Made by a program: the position numbers and the translations under genes. The notes under the pieces are model-generated. The model had not been told where the DNA came from. It worked only from the letters and a program-made list of their open reading frames with translations, and ran no database searches. 64,000 bases of DNA from Ricordea florida (taxonomy: Eukaryota > Cnidaria > Anthozoa > Corallimorpharia > Ricordeidae): assembly GCA_949710005.1 (NCBI GenBank), contig OX453277.1, positions 5,795,729-5,859,728 on the forward strand, read 5' to 3'. Positions within the stretch are counted from its first letter, which is position 1. The number at the start of each line of letters is the position of its first letter. Positions 10,258 through 22,400 of the stretch are shown one piece after another.

Positions 10258-10590
10258 TCGAACTCGTACTCAACAACTCGAACTCGTACTTAACAACTCG
10301 CACTTAACAACTCGCACTTAACAACTCGTACTTAACAACTCGCACTTAGCAACTCGTACTTAACAACTCGAACTCGTACTCAACAACTCGTACTTAACAA
10401 CTCGTACTTAGCAACTCGAACTCGTATTTAACAACTCGTACTTAACAACTCGTACTTAACAACTGGTACTTAGCAACTCGTACTTAGCAACTCGAACTCG
10501 TATTTAACAACTCGTACTTAACAACTCGTACTTAACAACTCGTACTTAACAACTCGTACTTAACAACTCGTACTTAGCAACTCGCACTTA
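10258..10590 (-). repeat. Inverted array of the same 14-bp repeat, inner part of the right terminus
   Basis: AACAACTCGTACTT units. The array is interrupted at its right end by the TTAA element starting at 10592 and resumes at 14955. Confidence 0.9.
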
Positions 10591-10785
10591 AAGGCCCAGT
10601 TTCACCCATTCTGCATTGCGGCCGTTTGTTATTGTTTTCAAATGATGAAATGATTTCTGATTGGCTCTTTGCTTAAGGAGAGTTTCCTTTGTTTCTTGAC
10701 GATTCGAAGCGCGCTACTGCAAGATCGTATCTTCACTTTGTTGGCCGATAACTTGTACTCCATTAGTTTGCGGGATCCGTGATTC

Positions 10786-12214
10786 ATGGATAGCTTTCCA
10801 GAAGATGCCGGAAACACAGCAGTAAATTTTTATGGCTCAACATTGCACTCGAATGAAGAGGACAATGAGGAAGATGTAGACGTAACTACAGAGGTGAGGT
10901 ACTTCAAATGGCCTTTGCACGTGGCCGTTGTACTGACTTCATAATTACTTCGTCACAGCTCCTACATTGTTTCTTTCTTTTTCAGGGCCCAGAAAGTGAA
11001 AGAGTAATCTGTATTTGTTCAGGGCAATGTGCACGGAAGAGAGGAAAAGGAGCGTGTCCGTGTAAAGCTACCGACCTCAGTTGTGCTGACGATTGTAAAT
11101 GTGTCGAGTCCAAGTGCAAAAATCAGGTACGAGACCGCCGTATGATACAGACGCCTACAAATGGATGTTCTATCACAATAGTTTAACTATTATTCTAGCG
11201 TATATGTATTTATAATGTCGTCTACGGACAGGTATCAACAGCAGTAGTCGCACAAAGAGGCCAGGAAAATATACCTCCCGATGGTGCCCAGCGTTTTGAG
11301 GCCGAAGTTCAGCAGTCCGCCGCACAAATCCAGGTAAATTTTCATTGCACAGCCGATGCTCAGACATCCAATGGTGGGGTGTATCCGTAAATTTCAAGTT
11401 CGCTAACACGATTGATCTCATTAATTACTTGCAATGCACCTGGTATTGATACTTATTCTAAAATATGTTGCTGCGGGAAAGGAAGAAAAAATGGTTCTTC
11501 AGATGAGCAACTGGGATTTCTAACATTTCCACACTTCAAAGAACTGTTTGCCTTGATGGGGTCATTGTGTGAAAGTGAAAATAACTTGATCGCCTTAGAA
11601 TAAAAAATACAGCTCTAAAACATCAAAGTATTAGTAAAAAGTTAAATTGACATATGTACTCATTTCAGCCACTGGCCTGTCACATACTGTATGGTAGATT
11701 CAATTATCTTGATATGAATATTTTTTGCTAGGAATTCATTCAATCCCTTGACAACTCTACAAAGGATGACTTGCTGGTTAAATTATTGAGTATGGGCAGG
11801 GGCAGTTTGGACTTTGCTAAACAGCTAGTTGCAGACAACATACCCGAAGAGCCTACACCTCCAACTGACCTTCCGTGGTGCCGGTGTCAGGTTTGTGTAC
11901 CAATGGAAACTGAGCAAGAAAATGTCTGTTGCAAGAAACGCCAGTGCATCACTTCTTATAGAACCTTTAATAACATCTGCTTGGATAGAGACATTCTTGA
12001 AGTGTGCATAAAGGCTCGGTGTGATATCAGAGCTGATGAATTTAATTTTTCCATGGAAAGCTTCCGCAAAGCAGCCTATCGCCAGTTCGCTCTATGGAAA
12101 TATGGGAAATTGGGTAGAGGGAACAGACGCGTCCTACCTGCCTGTGTAGTGAGGATGATTCGACAAGCATACCCTTCTCCTGATGGGAGATACATGGGAT
12201 TTAAAAATAACTGA
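10786..12214 (+). CDS. CXC motif plus P2X7-type 'ballast' (P2RX7 C-terminal-like) protein
   Basis: Four exons, 10786-10893, 10986-11126, 11232-11333 and 11732-12214, all phase 0 with GT/AG borders, give an open 277-aa protein. Residues 1-36 are acidic. Residues 45-80 hold a cysteine cluster, CxCxxxC-x8-CxC-x6-CxxxCxC-x4-C, resembling tesmin/CRC-type CXC zinc motifs. Residues about 165-274 match the cytosolic ballast domain of P2X7: WCRCQVCVPM, VCCKKRQC, NICLDRDILEV, FRKAAYRQFALWKYGKLG, GNRRVLPACVV and the end AYPSPDGRYMGF. No channel part is present. In P2X7 this domain binds zinc and nucleotide; here it is a stand-alone transposon-borne copy, as is common in cnidarians. All exons are intact, so it may be expressed. 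Confidence 0.8.
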
Positions 12215-12830
12215 CATGTCAACAGCTGTCACTCATGTGTACTGCATATTATCAGCCTGATTTGCAAACACATTCCCTTCCATGCCCAATTTCACCTGGT
12301 TCTGGATCATTAATTAGGTACATGTATTCTGGCCCAACATTGCTAAAAATGGACACTGGATACCTGATACCTGTGGTCATCTATATTATTGTTAACACTT
12401 TAAATGCCCATTTTGTTTAGTAGGGAGATTGACTCTTAAGTCTTGAACAGAAAATGAACTCCATCAAGACATTTACTCTGATGTTGCTATTTCTATACAT
12501 TCAAAGAAACCTATTTTGCTCTGCACATAACAAGGACCAGATTTAAATTTGCTGAAAATTGATGTAACTCAAAATTATTGCTAGCATTCCTTTATTATTA
12601 CTAAAATAAATTCAGTCCATCAGTATGCCGTATATGTCTAAAATGGGACTTTTCCCCTGCTTGTGCACCCACTAGGACTTACATGAATATGAAGTATTAT
12701 TTTGTTCAAACTTTTCCATGTAAAAGGGAAAGCCCTTCATTTGTACAAAATTCTAATAAATACATGGACAGTTTAGAAAGAGTTTCTGATATAGAAAGAT
12801 TTAGCATGCTCTGACATAGTTCCAATGCTC

Positions 12831-13188
12831 TCATTTTAATTTCTTTTCAAAACGAGAAGGTCCTTTCATCAACTCTTCAGTTGGCGGGGGCTCCTTCATT
12901 CCAATAGTGGGGGCAATTTGCTTCGGATCAAATTCATTCATTCTATCAGAAGGCAATGTGAAACTGCCCTCGTACACGGAGCGCCTGTGCAGCATTTTTG
13001 CTACAAGGAATGGGAAGTAACTGTAACACTTTTCTTCTTTCACAATTTCTGCATGAAAGTTTTGAGACCTTTTTGAATATTTTCTATGGCCTTGCTCTTT
13101 TCCTGCTTTGGTAAGTTTTGATGTTCGTGACAAATGCATGTTGTGGTCGATTGCTGCCAACGTCACTCTCATGATGAAGTAAGGATAC
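12831..13188 (-). CDS. C-terminal exon resembling a transposase tail
   Basis: Open from an acceptor (CCACTAG, exon start 13188) to a stop at 12831. The start YPYFIMRVTLAAIDHNMH, followed by a basic KYSKRSQ segment, resembles the C-terminal tail of transposase-like proteins repeated in coral and fish genomes, where a ...ARTKLAALDHN-type motif follows the catalytic core. No DDE catalytic region is found upstream in the element, so this is probably the remnant of an internally deleted transposase. The family assignment is inference. Confidence 0.45.
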
Positions 13189-13371
13189 CTAGTGGAAGGT
13201 GGTCAGATAATACACAGTTATAACCTGTAACACACAAATGAAATCAACAAATTGGTTTCAATTGAATCTATAGTGGTTTAAATCAACTGCTGTAAAACGA
13301 AAGCCAAACCATTTACTCAACAATCACCAGTGGACTTATAATCCATTCTAGTGAAACCAAAACAATTACTC

Positions 13372-14682
13372 TCAACACCCAACATCACCATCATCGCCAT
13401 TATTTATGTCTCTGTCTTCTCGCAACACTGAAAAGGGATTTCCATCAACTGTGTCAAAGGAGATGTTTGCTCTCTGACACTGAACACTCTGCATTGGTGA
13501 GCATTCACCAAATAAGGTCACACCTGTTACATCAACATTCCTAGGAACAAGACAAAATTTGTTATGTACTATCATGAAAATATTGCAACTGTTTATTTGG
13601 AAATAATCAACACACCAGTAGCAACCAGGCTTAGCACATTACTTATTATGTGGCTAGCTCTGTGAGTGGGCACCCGAGCAGGCAAGATGGACCTATCTTG
13701 CCCGCTCAGGACTACCTACCATGTGCCGCAAGAAAAATTTCTGAAAGCCATATAAATCCTTTTTTTCTTTGTATGGTCAAGATACAGTAGCTCGATATTT
13801 GACTCGTTCATTTTTTGTTGAGTTTATGGACCTCGACTCTGTTCCTGTCCATATACACACAGAAAAAAGAACTTGGCCAATATCCAGCCATCTTGACCTG
13901 ACACTTGGGTCAATAACCCATACATATTATTTGTAAACCAATAAGCTTATAAAACTAATGCTTCAAACAATATGACTAGTCACTTTCGTCATCTTTAGTT
14001 CATATTTTCACGACCACAATTTTACAACAAAGCCTTGGCACAATGACCTGAAATGTAAAAAGAGACCGACTTACGAGTTTGAGAGGCTTGGAGAATCAAG
14101 AGGAAGCTGGCGACGAGGCACCACGCGAACAGGAGTTGAACTTAGAGGTGCAAAAGAGCCTGAAAACCAACATGTTCTGATACAATAAATCAACTCGTAA
14201 AAGAAAAACAAATGGGCTGCTGAGACAACTACAGACAGAGAATAATGAAAACAAATTTCAACAATTCTTATGTTTCGAAACAAAGGTAGCCGCCGGTGTG
14301 AACATTTATTTCACAAGTTGTGTATGCTTACCAAGATCGTGTGAAGCTAACTCGTATTCACCGGGAGAAGGGTCTCCGTCAGCTCTAAAAAAAATGTAAA
14401 AACAAATTCGCATAAGTTACCAACTCATTAGGACCAATATAAGCTTAGGTTTAATCGCCCAAACAACAGAACCGCTTATTTTTATAAGCGGTCGAAAGCT
14501 TATGTAAAGCAAGCTCACCTTCGATGTAGAAGATATTCTGCAAATTCACTATCCGTGAACTTCCCCAGAATGTCTTTCCTCTCCCTCCAAAGTTTAAATA
14601 CGGACTCGCGAAGACGAATATACTTTGCTGAACCCGGTAAACGGGGTCTTCCAACACGCGCAGTTTTCTCCTTATCCGCCAT
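13372..14682 (-). CDS. 156-aa protein, probable N-terminal part of the element's transposase gene
   Basis: Minus-strand exons 14682-14519, 14384-14332, 14159-14075 and 13540-13372 join in frame (164+53+85+169 = 471 nt) with good splice borders and a TGA at 13372-13374. The start MADKEKTARVGRPRLPGSAK is a basic, AT-hook-like GRPR segment. It is followed by an amphipathic helix (LRESVFKLWRERKDIL) and FTDSEFAEYLLHRR. The pattern is typical of N-termini of transposon proteins in cnidarians, but I do not recognise a named family. It is divergently arranged towards the ballast gene and lies at the right end of the TTAA element. It may splice onward to the exon at 13188-12831. Confidence 0.5.
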
Positions 14683-14954
14683 TACCGTTGTCAGTCACAC
14701 CACAGCTACAGGCTCACACAGAATGATCGAACTGAACGCCTTATTTAAAAACTTTATCCGAAATATCGATGAAAAGGAAGAATAAAATAACAAAGAAGCC
14801 TATTTGCATTAATAACGGAAACTGAAATGTAAAAATAACCACGGATTGAAATGGATTTCGAAGTGATTCACTTGGAGAATAATTTTCGACTGCATAAAAT
14901 TCATTAGTGAAGTAAGAGGCGCGCAATGCATTAAGGGTGAAACTGGGCCTTTAA

Positions 14955-15150
14955 CAACTCGTACTTAACAACTCGCACTTAGGAACTCGTACTTAACAAC
15001 TCGAACTCGTACTCAACAACTCGTACTTAGCAACTCGAACTCGTCTTTAACAACTCGTACTTAACAACTCGCACTTAACAACTCGTACTTAACAACTCGA
15101 ACTCGTACTTAACAACTCGAACTCGTACTTAACAACTCGAACTCAAGAAT
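14955..15150 (-). repeat. Outer part of the inverted 14-bp repeat array
   Basis: Continuation of the array broken at 10590, running to the right terminus of the foldback element. Confidence 0.85.
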
Positions 15151-15264
15151 TTTATACATGTCCCTTTAAAGCTTCCGTAGTTATCCATGCCAAAAAGATT
15201 AAAAAAAGACTATGATTTTTTTTTTACAAAGCTAATAAAACTTATAAACAATGTGGAATGTTAA

Positions 15265-15955
15265 GGTTACCGTATACCTTCGCGGGTGTCCTTCGCGAAA
15301 AAAAATATTTGCGCGCTGTCTTAAATGTAACAACCACAAACTATATATCAGTACAAAGCTAATGAAATGCACTATCCGGTAAAGATTATTTCGCTTTGAT
15401 TTTTTTTAACCGTAAAGAGAGTGCGTCCCAAAACCCCAAAACGACCGACGTCTCTTTGAGTGAATTTATCGGGTATGGAATTCGACCTTAGAATGAAAAT
15501 TACTGCATTATATCAATCACAAGGCATTAATCTTCAAAACCGTGTGAGGCTTTTTCGATATTTCTATTGGTTGCTTCGCTATTTTTCTGTCAATTTTGAT
15601 GATCAAAAATTTACCGATACCTTTCACAACAATGGCCATTGCGGGGGATCAATTTTTAAAAACGGAAATCCCTGACACGGTTTTGATGATTGATGCCTTG
15701 TGAATGATATAATGCAGTAGTTTTGTTTACGCGGTTGAGTTTGATACCCGATAAAGTCGCTCAAAGGGACGTCGGTCGTTTCGCGCTTTTAGGTCGCGCT
15801 CGCTTTACTATTAAGAACAATTGAAGCGAAACAATTTTTATCGAATAGAGCATTCTTTAACCTTGACATTGATATATAATTTGTAGTGGTTGTATTTAAG
15901 ACAGCGCAGTAATATTTTTTTTCGCGAAGGACACCCGCGAAGGTATACGGTAACC
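15265..15955. mobile_element. 691-bp TTAA-flanked non-autonomous element with long inverted repeats
   Basis: Ends GGTTACCGTATACCTTCGCG and reverse complement, extending through TCGCGAAAAAAAATATT. A second inner pair (GACCGACGTC... near 15443 and its partner near 15765) makes it strongly foldback. TTAA lies at 15261-15264 and 15956-15959. GG...CC ends with TTAA suit a Kolobok-type MITE. No credible ORF. Confidence 0.75.
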
Positions 15956-15959
15956 TTAA

Positions 15960-16464
15960 CAAACTATGCTCTTTAAATGCTTAAAAGCTGTGGTTTTCTA
16001 TTAAGCTGTTTCCATTTCTCACTTTCTGTCACTGTCCAAAACATGAATCAAGCGAAACTACCTTAACTTATCTTATTGACATAAGTACACTTATCATACT
16101 TTTACGTGTGTTCAGATACAATATTTCTAAGTAGCAGATAAAAATTCCTGTAAAACACTGTAGTTTGTACGACTAATAAACAGACTTGTGTAGCAGTGTG
16201 ACCCTAGAAAAAAAAAAAAAGGCTTCAACCAAAATCAACATAAAACAGATTTCAGTTCATTAATGCTAAATTTATTTGATATCTATTTACTTCGTCTTGG
16301 ATAAACATTTCGTCGCCGCCAGCATCTGTATCGATGCCAAAGAGATCCAAATATGGAAGAAAGGTATTCCAATCACGTGGAAACCAGTGTGTATTGTAGA
16401 TGAAATTTCATAACTTATATCAAATTCACAAAGCAAAGCAATGTTACTTAGTGTCGCTTAGAAG
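15960..16464. other. Upstream region of gene A2
   Basis: From about 16250 it is collinear with copy B (43930-44142) up to the A2/B2 start codon. Before that it is A-specific, with no gene seen. Confidence 0.5.
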
Positions 16465-19400
16465 ATGGCTGCAAACAAATCTTCTACGAGCATCTCTGGC
16501 ATCGCGTCCTTTCTCCACTTTGGTTTCACTCTTGCGTCCGTGGCGTTACTGAGTTACAAAGTGATTTATCTGGAAAGAGAACTTAGCACGTTCAGAGGGG
16601 AATTTCTGTCACAGACATTAAAGAACACAGTCAAGACGGATGCTTCAGATGATACTCCAGGTGAAAGAACAGCGAGCCAAATAAACCGTCGCTCCACTGA
16701 ATCTAAAGCTGTCCACGGATCGTCCTCTTCAGATGTGTATAAGACAATTTGTCTGAAGAAATGGCTGCAGCATGTTCAGGTTTGTTTGTTATCATCAATG
16801 CTAAGAAACGTTTATTTATTTATCTCTTAAGAGACGAAGTGAGCTTCTGGTTAGAGTTGGGAAAGGTAGAGGTCAATAGTTTTTTATACGAAGTGCTGTA
16901 TTTTGACTAAATTAACATAAATCAGCCGCTGATTATACTAGTTAGTTGCTAGTTACTTGTTGATTTCAAAATTACACTTGTAAGCCGAACTTGGAGTAGT
17001 GTGAAAGGAGTTAATTTCTAAATAAAATGGTGCTGTAATCAGATGTATTGGTGAGGAAATCGAAACCCACAAAATCTGGTTTATCAAACGAGTTAATAAA
17101 GTACGTCTATACGACAGTAGGGTTAAATGACTGCTGTGAGATGTTTCGAGCGTTAGCCTTTTGCGACAAGAAATTTAACGAGGAAAAGTAAGAGGGTTTA
17201 AATAAAACAACAAAGAAGCGCCGAGATCGATTGAGCATTTTCTTGTCATTTGCAGATCATGAAAACAAGAAATCAGACGGTGACACCAACGTGTGTTATA
17301 GGTTTGTAAACTACGGTGATTGAGATGAAATGGAGACCGTGGTTTTGTTAAGAGAGATAGTTTTTAACCCTTTAACCCCTAAGGGGTCTCCCTGTGACGA
17401 GTAAAATCGTCTGCCGTTGGCCAGAGTAAAATCTATAAAGTCACTCTTAGGGGGTAAAGGGTTAAGCTCAGTCTAAACTTTGCTTTCATGAGCGGCCCAT
17501 AATGCCCCTCACGTTTAAAGAGGGGCCGTAAGGGGGGGTAGTGCGCACAGTTCACGACTATTAAAGATGAAAAATCACGAATCACGGCAATTAATTTTCG
17601 AGTTTCACAATTCACGGAAAATAACATCATAGACAAGGAACTCTTGTGCACTTACTCCTCCATATTGAGTGTCATCACTCGTACAAAAGCCATCAATCAT
17701 TGATATGTTAATGTTTCTTTCCGAAGTTATTATTTATGCCGAGGTAATGGGCCGGGCTCCTGTTTATAAACTTGATAATCGGCAATTTTGCAATTTTGCA
17801 CAAAGGTTACCGGCGAACACAATGTTAGCTAAATGTAAGGTCATCTAAAATAAACAAGTACCTCATCCATGGGGAACTGGACCTGCCAGCTAAAAGAACT
17901 TTGATGTTACTCGAACAGTTCGTCCGCTACGAGTTGTCACGGCTCGAAGAAAAGTCATTTCGTCCTCCTGGTCTAATGCTAATTGTATGGCCCCCAAAAT
18001 ATAAAACACGCAATTCCGCAATTTAGGCGTTTTTCGTAACATACGCCTACAGCATGTATATGCTATTAGTCATTCCCACGGGAAGTTTCACGCTTACACG
18101 TGTGTATTACGTAGCGTTATTTTATGTATATATATATATGCTATCCTAAGTTGTAACATTCATTCTTTGAAGAAGTCTCCGTTTGAGACGAAACGCGTCG
18201 GAATTAAAACTGATAGTTACAACTACAAAGTTCTCCTTTGTGCTGCTAACTTCGATTGAAGAACCGAGACCACGTTTCTCGGCCTCGATCTTCAGGCCCG
18301 CATAATCGATTACATGTTTTTTTAGCGCTTCCAAAGAGAAATGTTCTCGGTGAGTGGGATCCTGACTCGTTCTTTCCCTCCGAGGAAACTCAGTGATCCT
18401 GCAGAATTTGGATCCACGTAGAAAACGGCACCTTCTAAAACAGAAATTTGTTTGTCGCCCTCGACATCCATGACTTTTTGACACTGAATTTTAGGGTGAG
18501 CTTGGCCAAAATGATTTAGAATGATTGCGTGATTTAACATGCAAGGGACATCGAATAGTGCATGTTTGTTTTACAATCTTCTGTCAAGTCGTCAAGTACG
18601 GTACTAAGCCCAACCTCGTTCCCAGGGCTTTTCCCTAGAAAGAAAAATGGCGGGAAAAGCCCTGGGAACGAGGTTGTACTAGGCCATCACGCAAATAGCG
18701 TCTAGTCGGTCAGACACGCAATTTGAAAACATCATAAAGGGTCAAATTTGCACGGTAGGTCGGTTTTCATGGAAAAAGTGAAGAATTTTATTCAAGTTTC
18801 ACGGTTATCGAAAAATAATTTTTTGCTTTCACGTGTCACGACAAGCATGTTATTCATAGTTCACGGATTTTAATATTTCGTAATCACAGATCACGGAGAA
18901 TAAAAACATGCGATCACGTTTCACGAGAAACCCCCTTACGGCCCCTCTTTAAAAGAGCACTTCAAACAATTTCTTCGTATCTCATAATAATTCAATACTT
19001 CAGTCCCCATTTTCCACAAGTCAGGTTAATTTTCTAGAAGCGAAGTGCATCACGCAGAAATAGTCCATAGGTTAAACCTGGTTATTATTTCCAAATGAAA
19101 TTATATACTTTGCGAAGTGTACCAAATCTGGATGTCAAGTGCCGTCGTAATGTGCAAGGCCATTTTTCCTTGGAACTGAACCTTGTACCAAGGTTAATTA
19201 AGGAGATAAAGGAGCAAAGAAGAGGCTCCCATCATACCTTGTGTCTTTCAGTGGACTGTGTCATTTTAGGGGGGAAGGGCAGGGGGTTGGGCTCCATCTA
19301 ATGCAACTGATGATTGTCAAGGGCCTCAAGTCAATTCTTACCCTAACCACACACCCCCCCCTCCCCCCCTTCAGACACCAGGTTCTTACCCCCCGAGGCC

Positions 19401-22400
19401 CACCTGGTAAAGGCCCTGGAGTCAATGAGACCTACATCAAAGAATTTGTGAAGAGAATATCGCCTCATACTCAAAGCGAACCAGGAAAGTTCTGTGAGTG
19501 GAATATTACCATATCTGTGCATTGTTCAGACGATATCTTACCCCCTGGCACTTATCATGACAACCTATTTGATTAAAGAACGAACGAAGCTGTAAAAAAG
19601 AAAAGAAACGCCACGCGAAAAAATCCTTAATGTTAAACTTGTAAACTTGATCGAGATACGTACGAAAATCCTAAAAACTAACCTGATGAACGATGAATAT
19701 TGCATGCTGACCGAATAATTATTTCCCGCTTTTATAGCGAAAGATACTACTTGCCTATTTTATGATCACTTCGATAATCACTTCGCCTTGGTTGAATAAC
19801 TGTTAAATATGACATTTTCATGAAAATACTTTCATGAATTAAGCTGTCCACTCTTGACACTCTCGAACACCAAGTTATGCTCCGACTATCCTTAAAAATG
19901 TTATTCTTATATGAATTATTCTATTGCTACATGAAAATCGAATCTTTTATTTATTAAGGTTAGCAATTACAGTAAATACGCACGACCAAACTTGTGTCCC
20001 TTAATCTAGCGATTTACAGGAGATTTACGACCTTGAAAAAGACCACAATGGAAACCTTTTTATTTACATGTAATAGTAACAGATTTCAATACTTAATGTT
20101 TTTTCTTTTTGTTTTAGCTGCTCCTCGTTTCACAAGCAAACATCCTTCAGTGATAACTGTCAGAGTCGGTGGTAATGTTTCTATTAATGTCAAGACATGT
20201 GGGTTTCCAGAGCCACATATCACATGGTCGATACCTAGTAATAGCCATGGAAACAACAATCAACAACGGTACAAAACAGTTGGTGGAAAACTGGAGATTA
20301 CTGATGCACGCTACGAAGATACGGGCATGTATACATGTCGAGCAGAAAATGTTTTTGGAAACATAACAAAAAATATAAAGCTGGTTGTTTTTGGTGAGCA
20401 CTTTTATTTCTTTTTCGTTTCATCAACATAACCCAGATGTAGGGCCTTCCTTTTCTGTGATCACTTTATGGGTAATTTTGTTTGAATTAGTACTATCCAC
20501 TAGTACTATCTTTTGTTTAGTAAGGGTCTATAATCTTTTGTAAGAGGTTGAATCATGTCATTTTCACAAGTAAACCTGTTTCTGGAATCCCTAGTAACCA
20601 AAAGCAGCACACAGTAAGAAAGAAATACTGGTGTTAATTCAGAAATTGAATTTTATGTTTAAAATTATGCACTGGAGTTTAAGAATTACCCACTTAGTTT
20701 TCGTTCACGCTCCTAGATTATCGCATTTAAAACGGCCGCTCATTGTCCTTACGCCACCTTAACCATATCCAAGACCGCTCTTTTTCGAAGAACAATAATA
20801 GACAGATCCATCTACGGGTATATTACAAACTCACAACATTACTGGCTCTCAGTTGGTAGAGCACTGCACCGATATCGCAGAGGTCATCGGTTCGAACCCC
20901 GTTAAGGCCTGAGTTTTTTTTTTTTTTTTCAGGCTTTAATTTCACAGCTGCTTAAGTTGTGTACATAACAGCGATGATCAATTAACGTCATTAAATAATA
21001 GACAAAGTTATGTCCACATTTTACACGCCGACAATGCCTTATTTGTGGTGTAATAACGATTATTAGAAAACGTGACGCATTATGGCTGTCATAATTATGA
21101 TATCACGAAAATATTGTGTTGAATTCTGCCCCATGGTCAGTCGTGGTAACTCGTAGTCGTGCTGGATCACGTGTAGTTATAAGTTGTCAGTCGTAGTCGT
21201 TCAAGGTCACTCGTAGCCATTCGTAGTCGCCCTGAATCACTCGTAGTCACTCGTAGTAATTCGTGGTCACTCGTTAGTGGTAGTCATTTGTGGTCCTCCA
21301 TGCTTGCTTTGACACCCTATCGATTTCACACAATCTACAAGTTAGTCATTGGATTGGTTTCCTCTTAAATTAACACAGGTTCTCCAAGATTCAAAACTTT
21401 ACCACCCGGTGAGATTAAAGGTTATCTCAACAAAACCACAAAGTTGCCTTGTGACGAGATAGGTTACCCTACCCCCGTGGTCAAATGGAGCAGGTCTCCC
21501 CAAGCACTCCTCCCTCAGGGTCGTACTTCATTCAAGAGTGATGGTCTGCTTATAAACAACACTCAAAACGAAGATAAAGGGCTGTACATTTGTCAGCCAT
21601 CCAACAAGTATGGTTCAATCATTCATGGAGTATTCCTTAAAGTGGAGACAGTAGGTGGGTCCTTACAATATTCATCTTTTCTGATAAATTATTTCAGAAC
21701 TTATTTCCTCCGGTTTCTCTCACCTTTCATTTAAACCTTCAGTGTACTTTTCTTTATTTACTTGGCTTAATAAATTTGCAACTTTTGCTTTTCAGAGACG
21801 CCCTTTTTTACCACTACACCACCATCATTAATTTCAGTGAATAGATCGAGAGCATCAGTTCGGGTTAATTGCTCAGCCAAAGGGTCTCCTCTACCTACTG
21901 TCATGTGGTACAGGGATGACGTCATCATGCCCGTCATCAATTACGTCACTGCAGATGAATTCACCAGTGTACTTGCTATTGATGAATTCCAAGCCGCTAA
22001 CCAGACCACTTACAAATGCATTGCGCGCAACATGTACAACAATTCGGTAGAAAGCACTTCCGAACTAGGTAAGTGGATTGCTTTATGCTAAATTAAATTA
22101 ATTAATTGTTAGGCAGTGACCCCCATTCCATTTCGCGGGAAGGAATGTTGGCGTAGTGGTGAAAGCACGCCCCGCCCACCTACTTAACTGTGATGCAAGT
22201 TCGGTTCCTGCCGTCTAATGTGGGTTGAATTTGTTTATGGTTCTCTCTTTGCTCCAATAATGAATAAAAATTTACTGCTAGTCTTATTGTGAATTTTGAG
22301 TTCGACAGTTAAGCTTCAATCGATTTATCAATGGATCCATCCAGTCATAAATTCTACTGCGTTTATGCGTACATGACTGAAAGTGAGAGAAAGTGATTGA

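Larger units (their letters stand above)
10592..14950. mobile_element. 4.36-kb TTAA-flanked DNA transposon (Kolobok-like) nested in the foldback array
   Basis: Left end AGGCCCAGTTTCACCC and right end GGGTGAAACTGGGCCT are inverted repeats, extended by a GCATTGCG block. TTAA flanks both sides (10588-10591, 14951-14954), and the host array continues across the element. TTAA duplication plus AG...CT ends fit the Kolobok superfamily rather than piggyBac, whose ends are CCC...GGG. It carries two opposed genes: a plus-strand CXC + P2X7-ballast protein, and minus-strand exons that look like the N- and C-terminal pieces of a transposase lacking its catalytic middle. Confidence 0.7.
8919..15180. mobile_element. 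Foldback DNA element with tandem-repeat-filled inverted termini, host of a nested element
   Basis: Termini CTACGGAAGCTTTAAAGGGA and its exact reverse complement, flanked by TTAT on each side (8915-8918 and 15181-15184), a 4-bp target-site duplication. Inside the termini lie GTTGTTAAGTACGA arrays pointing inward from both ends. A second, inner inverted repeat (starting GAATCAGCGGTACTAAAGTG near 9531, partner ending near 10257) surrounds a core of about 600 bp with no convincing gene. Without the nested TTAA element (10592-14950) it would be about 1.9 kb and non-autonomous. I do not assign a superfamily. Confidence 0.75.
17519..18948. mobile_element. 1.43-kb TTAA-flanked DNA element in A2 intron 2 (absent from copy B)
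   Basis: Ends AGAGGGGCCGTAAGGGGG and its reverse complement, with TTAA on both sides (17515-17518, 18949-18952). Copy B has a single uninterrupted site (GTTTAAAAGAGC near 45055), an exact pre-insertion allele. The interior contains a perfect 25-bp-arm hairpin (18611-18635 / 18652-18676) and a frameshifted minus-strand coding relic. AG...CT ends suggest Kolobok. Confidence 0.8.

Noticed and set aside
15460-15675. 71-aa ORF in the 691-bp TTAA element
   Set aside because: No recognisable motif and located in the inverted-repeat interior; likely chance.
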